Assembly: GCA_023665865.1 (NCBI GenBank) | Contig: JAMPDC010000001.1 | Coordinates: 1,872,662-1,936,661, forward strand | Origin: Staphylococcus sp. | GTDB lineage: Bacteria > Bacteroidota > Bacteroidia > Bacteroidales > Muribaculaceae | Direction of reading: 5' to 3' | Length of the DNA stretch: 64,000 bases | Part shown: positions 61,048 through 64,000 of the stretch, one piece after another | Numbering within the stretch: the first letter of the stretch is position 1 | Layout: each line of letters starts with the position of its first letter | The notes under the pieces: model-generated | The model's database searches: none | What the model was told of the DNA's origin: nothing | Seen by the model: only the letters and a program-made list of their open reading frames with translations | Program-made: the position numbers and the translations under genes

Positions 61048-62343
61048 CTATTTACGATTGTAGAATTGCAGGACGCGGTTACGGAGGATCAGTTCATACT
61101 TTGCCTGTACCTGCTGGGCGAGGGTTGTGATGTATTTCGACTGAGCCTGTTCCCACTCAGTCGCGTTGGCTTTGCCGTAGGTATATTTTTCGGTCATGGC
61201 ATCGAGCGCAGCTTTGGCAGCATTGACGGCAGTCTTGCCTGCCTGAAACTTCTTTTCGGCGCCGAGAGCCTGCTGATAGGCGAGTCGTATCGATTTGTGA
61301 AGTTCGCTTTCCTGCTGCTGGAGCTGGAGCTGGGCGTTGAGTTTTCTTACTTTGGCCTGACGGATCTGATTGCGCGTCGAGAAGCGGTCAAAGATAGGAA
61401 CTGACAGCGAGAAACTCAGGCTTTTCGAGAAGTTGTCGCGCATCTGCGAGCCGAAACCCGGCGATTTTTCGCGTGAGACTGTGTAGTAGCTACTGCCAAG
61501 GCCGGCGTTGAAGTTGACAGATGGGAGATAGCCGCTGCGGGCGAGCGATATGCCGTCGTCGGCCACCTTGATGCTCTGGCGGAGTGCCTGGAGGGCGGGA
61601 TAGTTTGCAAGCGCGTTGTTGTAGACCTCTTCGGCATTGAGTAGTGCCATATTCTCATCATCTATGGGTTGCACGTCAAAGCCCGAGAGGTTGTCGAGTT
61701 CGAGGAGCTTGCCGAGTTCTATGATGGATGTCTGAAGGTCATTTTCTGAGTTGACCACCTGCACTTCGTCCTGTGCCACCTGGGCTTCTGCCTGGATGAC
61801 GTCGATTTCAGGGACTTTACCCCCTTCGAGCAAGACGCGCTGGCGTTCGAGCTGCACGTTTGACAGGCGCAGCTGTTCGCGGCTCACCTCAAGGAGTTCC
61901 TTGTTGAAAAGCACCTGGAGATATGATGTTATGACGCTGAGACGCACTTCGTCGCGCGAGGCTTCGGTTTGCTGTTCAAGCATTGTCAGATTACTTTTGC
62001 TATATCTCAGCTGGCGAATGTTCCGGAGCCCCTGGAAGATTGGCAGAGACATCTGCGCGTTCCATGAGAACATCGAAGTGTTTCGGTTGGCGTATGTGTT
62101 TGACGAAGTCAGACCGCGGCCGAAATCCCAGCCTTGGTTTGCACCGGCCGAGAGGATGGGAAGAAATCCGTCCTTAGCCTCTGTCACTGAAAGCTCGCCT
62201 TGCATCCGGCTGATTTCGGCCGAACGGATGTTGAGGTTATGGTCCAAGGCATAGTTGATGCAGCTGTCGAGGCTCCAGGCTTCGGCGCCGGCGCTTTCAG
62301 CCAGCCCGAAGGCAAGAAGCAGTGGGATTATGATGCGTTTCAT
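61048..62343 (-). CDS. TolC-family outer-membrane efflux protein
   Basis: 431 residues from the ATG at 62343, which gives a proper signal peptide (MKRIIIPLLLAFGLAESAGA). The frame extends 11 codons upstream to 62376. Two outer-membrane efflux repeats are visible as long heptad helices (ALDHNLNIRSAEISRMQGEL; ANYPALQALRQSIKVADDGI; QSKYITTLAQQVQAKYELIL at the end). It forms the outer-membrane tunnel for the ABC-type exporter whose adaptor and permease are encoded upstream. It is last in the operon and followed by a terminator. Confidence 0.92.
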   Translation of the reverse strand: MKRIIIPLLLAFGLAESAGAEAWSLDSCINYALDHNLNIRSAEISRMQGELSVTEAKDGFLPILSAGANQGWDFGRGLTSSNTYANRNTSMFSWNAQMSLPIFQGLRNIRQLRYSKSNLTMLEQQTEASRDEVRLSVITSYLQVLFNKELLEVSREQLRLSNVQLERQRVLLEGGKVPEIDVIQAEAQVAQDEVQVVNSENDLQTSIIELGKLLELDNLSGFDVQPIDDENMALLNAEEVYNNALANYPALQALRQSIKVADDGISLARSGYLPSVNFNAGLGSSYYTVSREKSPGFGSQMRDNFSKSLSFSLSVPIFDRFSTRNQIRQAKVRKLNAQLQLQQQESELHKSIRLAYQQALGAEKKFQAGKTAVNAAKAALDAMTEKYTYGKANATEWEQAQSKYITTLAQQVQAKYELILRNRVLQFYNRK

Positions 62344-62391
62344 TGTTTCTATGTGATAATGTTGTTGAAATAGCACTGTAGGGTTAGGCCG

Positions 62392-63486
62392 TTATTTCTT
62401 TAGGGCACCGCGCAGGCGCACATCTTTGTCAATGCCATCCTTGATCTGGATATTGATGCCATCCGAAGTTCCGGTCGAGATCGGACGACGGTCGAAAGTC
62501 TGCTGCGGCACAGTGTCGGTGAGGATATAGACAAAGGTACTGTCACCCTGCCATTCGATGACACTTTCCGGGATGGTGAGCACACCCTCGGCTTTGCTGA
62601 GGCTCACGGATGCGTTGGCGCTGTAGCCGGCGCGGAGATGCTGTCCCTCAGGCACTTTGATGGCTGCTTTGATTTCAAAAGTGTTCGCGCCATTGGTCTC
62701 CACACCTTTCGGGGCGATGAGCTCGATCACGGCATCAAGCTCAAGATCGGGCAGGGCTCCGAGCGAGATCTGCATAGGCTGTCCGACCGAGAGGAGGCCG
62801 ACCTCGGTTTCGTCGACCTTGCCTTCAAAGATGAGGTTGTTCATATCGGCGATGGTGGCAACTGTGGTACCGTCGTTCATCGTGTTGGCTTGGATCACAG
62901 AGCTACCGACCTTTACCGGAACGTCGAGGATGAGACCGGTGATTGTCGCGCGCACAAGCGTGTTGCTCTCCTTTGCGTTTGTCTTCGAGACACCCTCTTT
63001 CACGATGGAATAGGCATCTTCAGCGGCATTGAGCTCTGCTTTGGCTTGGGCGAGAGCCGTGGCGGTGTTTTCGAAATCCTCGCGGCTGATCACTTTCTTT
63101 TCATACAGCAGTTGATTACGTTCGTGCTTCACGCGTGCATCTTCAAGACTGATTTTTGCGGTGTTGATGCGCGAGAGAGCCGATGACAGTTGTCCCTCAT
63201 CGGGTACGACTTTGATTTTGGCTATGACATCGCCGGCCTGCACCATATCACCCTCTTCGACATTTATTTCGGAGATGATGCCCGAGACTTGCGGCTTGAT
63301 CTCGATCTCGTCGCGTGGCTCTATTTTGCCTGTCAGGACTGTGTTACGTTCGATGGTTCCTGTGGTCGGACTGACAAGTTCATATACCTCCTTGTCGGGT
63401 TGCGACTTCACGAAAAGATACACGAATGTACCGATAAATATTGCGGCGATGACACACCACATAAAAATCCGCAAATACTTCTTCAT
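62392..63486 (-). CDS. MacA/HlyD-type periplasmic adaptor protein
   Basis: 364 residues with an N-terminal membrane anchor (about 8-26). The barrel-sandwich (lipoyl) halves (about 50-90 and 175-200, with KPQVSGIISEINVEEGDMV) enclose a helical hairpin (about 95-170, NTAKISLEDARVKHERNQLL), followed by beta-barrel and membrane-proximal domains. It couples the inner-membrane ABC permease to the TolC-like protein. It lies 48 bases before the tolC-like gene and 78 bases after the permease gene. Substrate is unknown; antibiotics, lipids or peptides are usual for this class. Confidence 0.92.
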   Translation of the reverse strand: MKKYLRIFMWCVIAAIFIGTFVYLFVKSQPDKEVYELVSPTTGTIERNTVLTGKIEPRDEIEIKPQVSGIISEINVEEGDMVQAGDVIAKIKVVPDEGQLSSALSRINTAKISLEDARVKHERNQLLYEKKVISREDFENTATALAQAKAELNAAEDAYSIVKEGVSKTNAKESNTLVRATITGLILDVPVKVGSSVIQANTMNDGTTVATIADMNNLIFEGKVDETEVGLLSVGQPMQISLGALPDLELDAVIELIAPKGVETNGANTFEIKAAIKVPEGQHLRAGYSANASVSLSKAEGVLTIPESVIEWQGDSTFVYILTDTVPQQTFDRRPISTGTSDGINIQIKDGIDKDVRLRGALKK

Positions 63487-63564
63487 TGCTTTTATGATAT
63501 GATTATGTTTGTTATTTCATTTAAACTATAAAACTCTCGACTCTCGATTCTCAATTCTCGATTC

Positions 63565-64000
63565 TTACTTCTGGCTCAGCGCCTCGATCGGTTTGATTCG
63601 CATGGCCTTGATGGCCGGAATGAGACCTGCGGCTGTGCCGAGCACGAGGAAGGTCACAAGAATGTAGACCGCTTGCAGGAATGACAGTTGGAAAGCCACT
63701 ACTCCTCGATCATCCGTGAAGATGTGTTCGGCCACGGCAAGGAGAATGATTGCAAAACTGATACCGGCGATTCCCGCTATCGTCGTCAGCACCATACTTT
63801 CCGAGAGAATCTGGATGATGATGTCGCGCGGTTTCGCTCCGATGGCTCTCCGTATGCCGATCTCGTGTGTACGTTCCCTGACGATGATCCACATGATGTT
63901 GCCCACACCAATTATACCGGAGAGAAGTGTACCCGCGCCGACAACGAGCGCGAGAAGCGTGATGCCGAGAAAGACATTGTCGACCATCTTGAATTGTTCA
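63565..64000 (-). CDS. MacB-like ABC transporter permease (partial, runs off the right edge)
   Basis: Only the C-terminal part is present; the frame stays open through the last base of the window, so the start lies outside. The visible portion is the FtsX/MacB C-terminal membrane domain: three helices with SGIIGVGNIMWIIVRERTHE and GIRRAIGAKPRDIIIQILSE, the loop that contacts the ATPase, and the end GLIPAIKAMRIKPIEALSQK. It is the inner-membrane part of the efflux system, upstream of the adaptor and TolC-like genes. Confidence 0.9.
   Translation of the reverse strand, partial: EQFKMVDNVFLGITLLALVVGAGTLLSGIIGVGNIMWIIVRERTHEIGIRRAIGAKPRDIIIQILSESMVLTTIAGIAGISFAIILLAVAEHIFTDDRGVVAFQLSFLQAVYILVTFLVLGTAAGLIPAIKAMRIKPIEALSQK

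Noticed and set aside
1..64000. CRISPR arrays, insertion sequences, rRNA genes
   Set aside because: I looked for regularly spaced repeats, transposase-like frames and rRNA-like sequence and saw none.

Overview
The window reads as chromosome of a gut Bacteroidales, and I infer a Muribaculaceae-like member. The evidence is the set of families present: SusC/SusD, fimbrillin-like lipoproteins, BACON domains, a type IX secretion tail, class III fructose-bisphosphatase, DUF3826 and DUF4955. Promoters also follow the Bacteroidetes form (TTTG or TTG, about 19-20 bases, TAnnTTTG), and starts carry A-rich rather than strong Shine-Dalgarno signals. No sequence search was possible, so all family calls are by eye.

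Layout. (1) 0.3-13.9 kb, minus strand: a tight five-gene surface operon. Three tandem, paralogous, about 1150-residue lipoproteins share one architecture: fimbrillin-like domain, BspA-type leucine-rich repeats, BACON domain, M64-type peptidase domain. A short fimbrillin-like lipoprotein and a dockerin/Ig-like (BIG2) protein with a T9SS-like tail follow. The third peptidase domain has lost its metal-binding motif. A nested palindrome lies just upstream of the promoter. (2) 14.2-36.4 kb: a pectin-type utilisation region. A minus-strand operon from 36.35 to 22.58 kb carries a TIM-barrel protein, a surface glycan-binding-type lipoprotein, SusC, SusD, a pectate lyase, DUF3826 and DUF4955. A GH51 arabinofuranosidase and fbp lie on the plus strand. 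A second minus-strand operon (KduD-like dehydrogenase, EIIC-like permease, KduI, KdgK) would process unsaturated uronates. (3) 36.7-39.0 kb: small genes (GNAT, an XRE regulator between two membrane proteins, an Arg-rich protein).

(4) 39.1-47.0 kb: a metal-handling island. It holds a Fur-family regulator, an SO_0444-type Cu/Zn permease, a free HMA protein, a Zn/Cd P-type ATPase interrupted by one in-frame TAG, a phosphatidylserine decarboxylase, two sirtuin-like proteins and a nicotinamidase. Three promoters here carry the same 17-18 base operator at the same distance from the -7 box. This joins metal efflux, phospholipid synthesis and an NAD-consuming cassette in one apparent regulon, the best candidate here for an undescribed system.

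(5) 47.0-64.0 kb: ordinary core genes. These include a CNNM/CorC protein, a Ca2+ ATPase, a PiT phosphate transporter, a two-component pair, tRNA-Ser(CGA), a GT/DUF115-like protein, a glutaminase homologue lacking its Ser/Lys dyad, a lipoprotein, an NSS transporter, a Crp/Fnr regulator with a palindrome at its own promoter, and a MacAB-TolC-type efflux operon that runs off the right edge.
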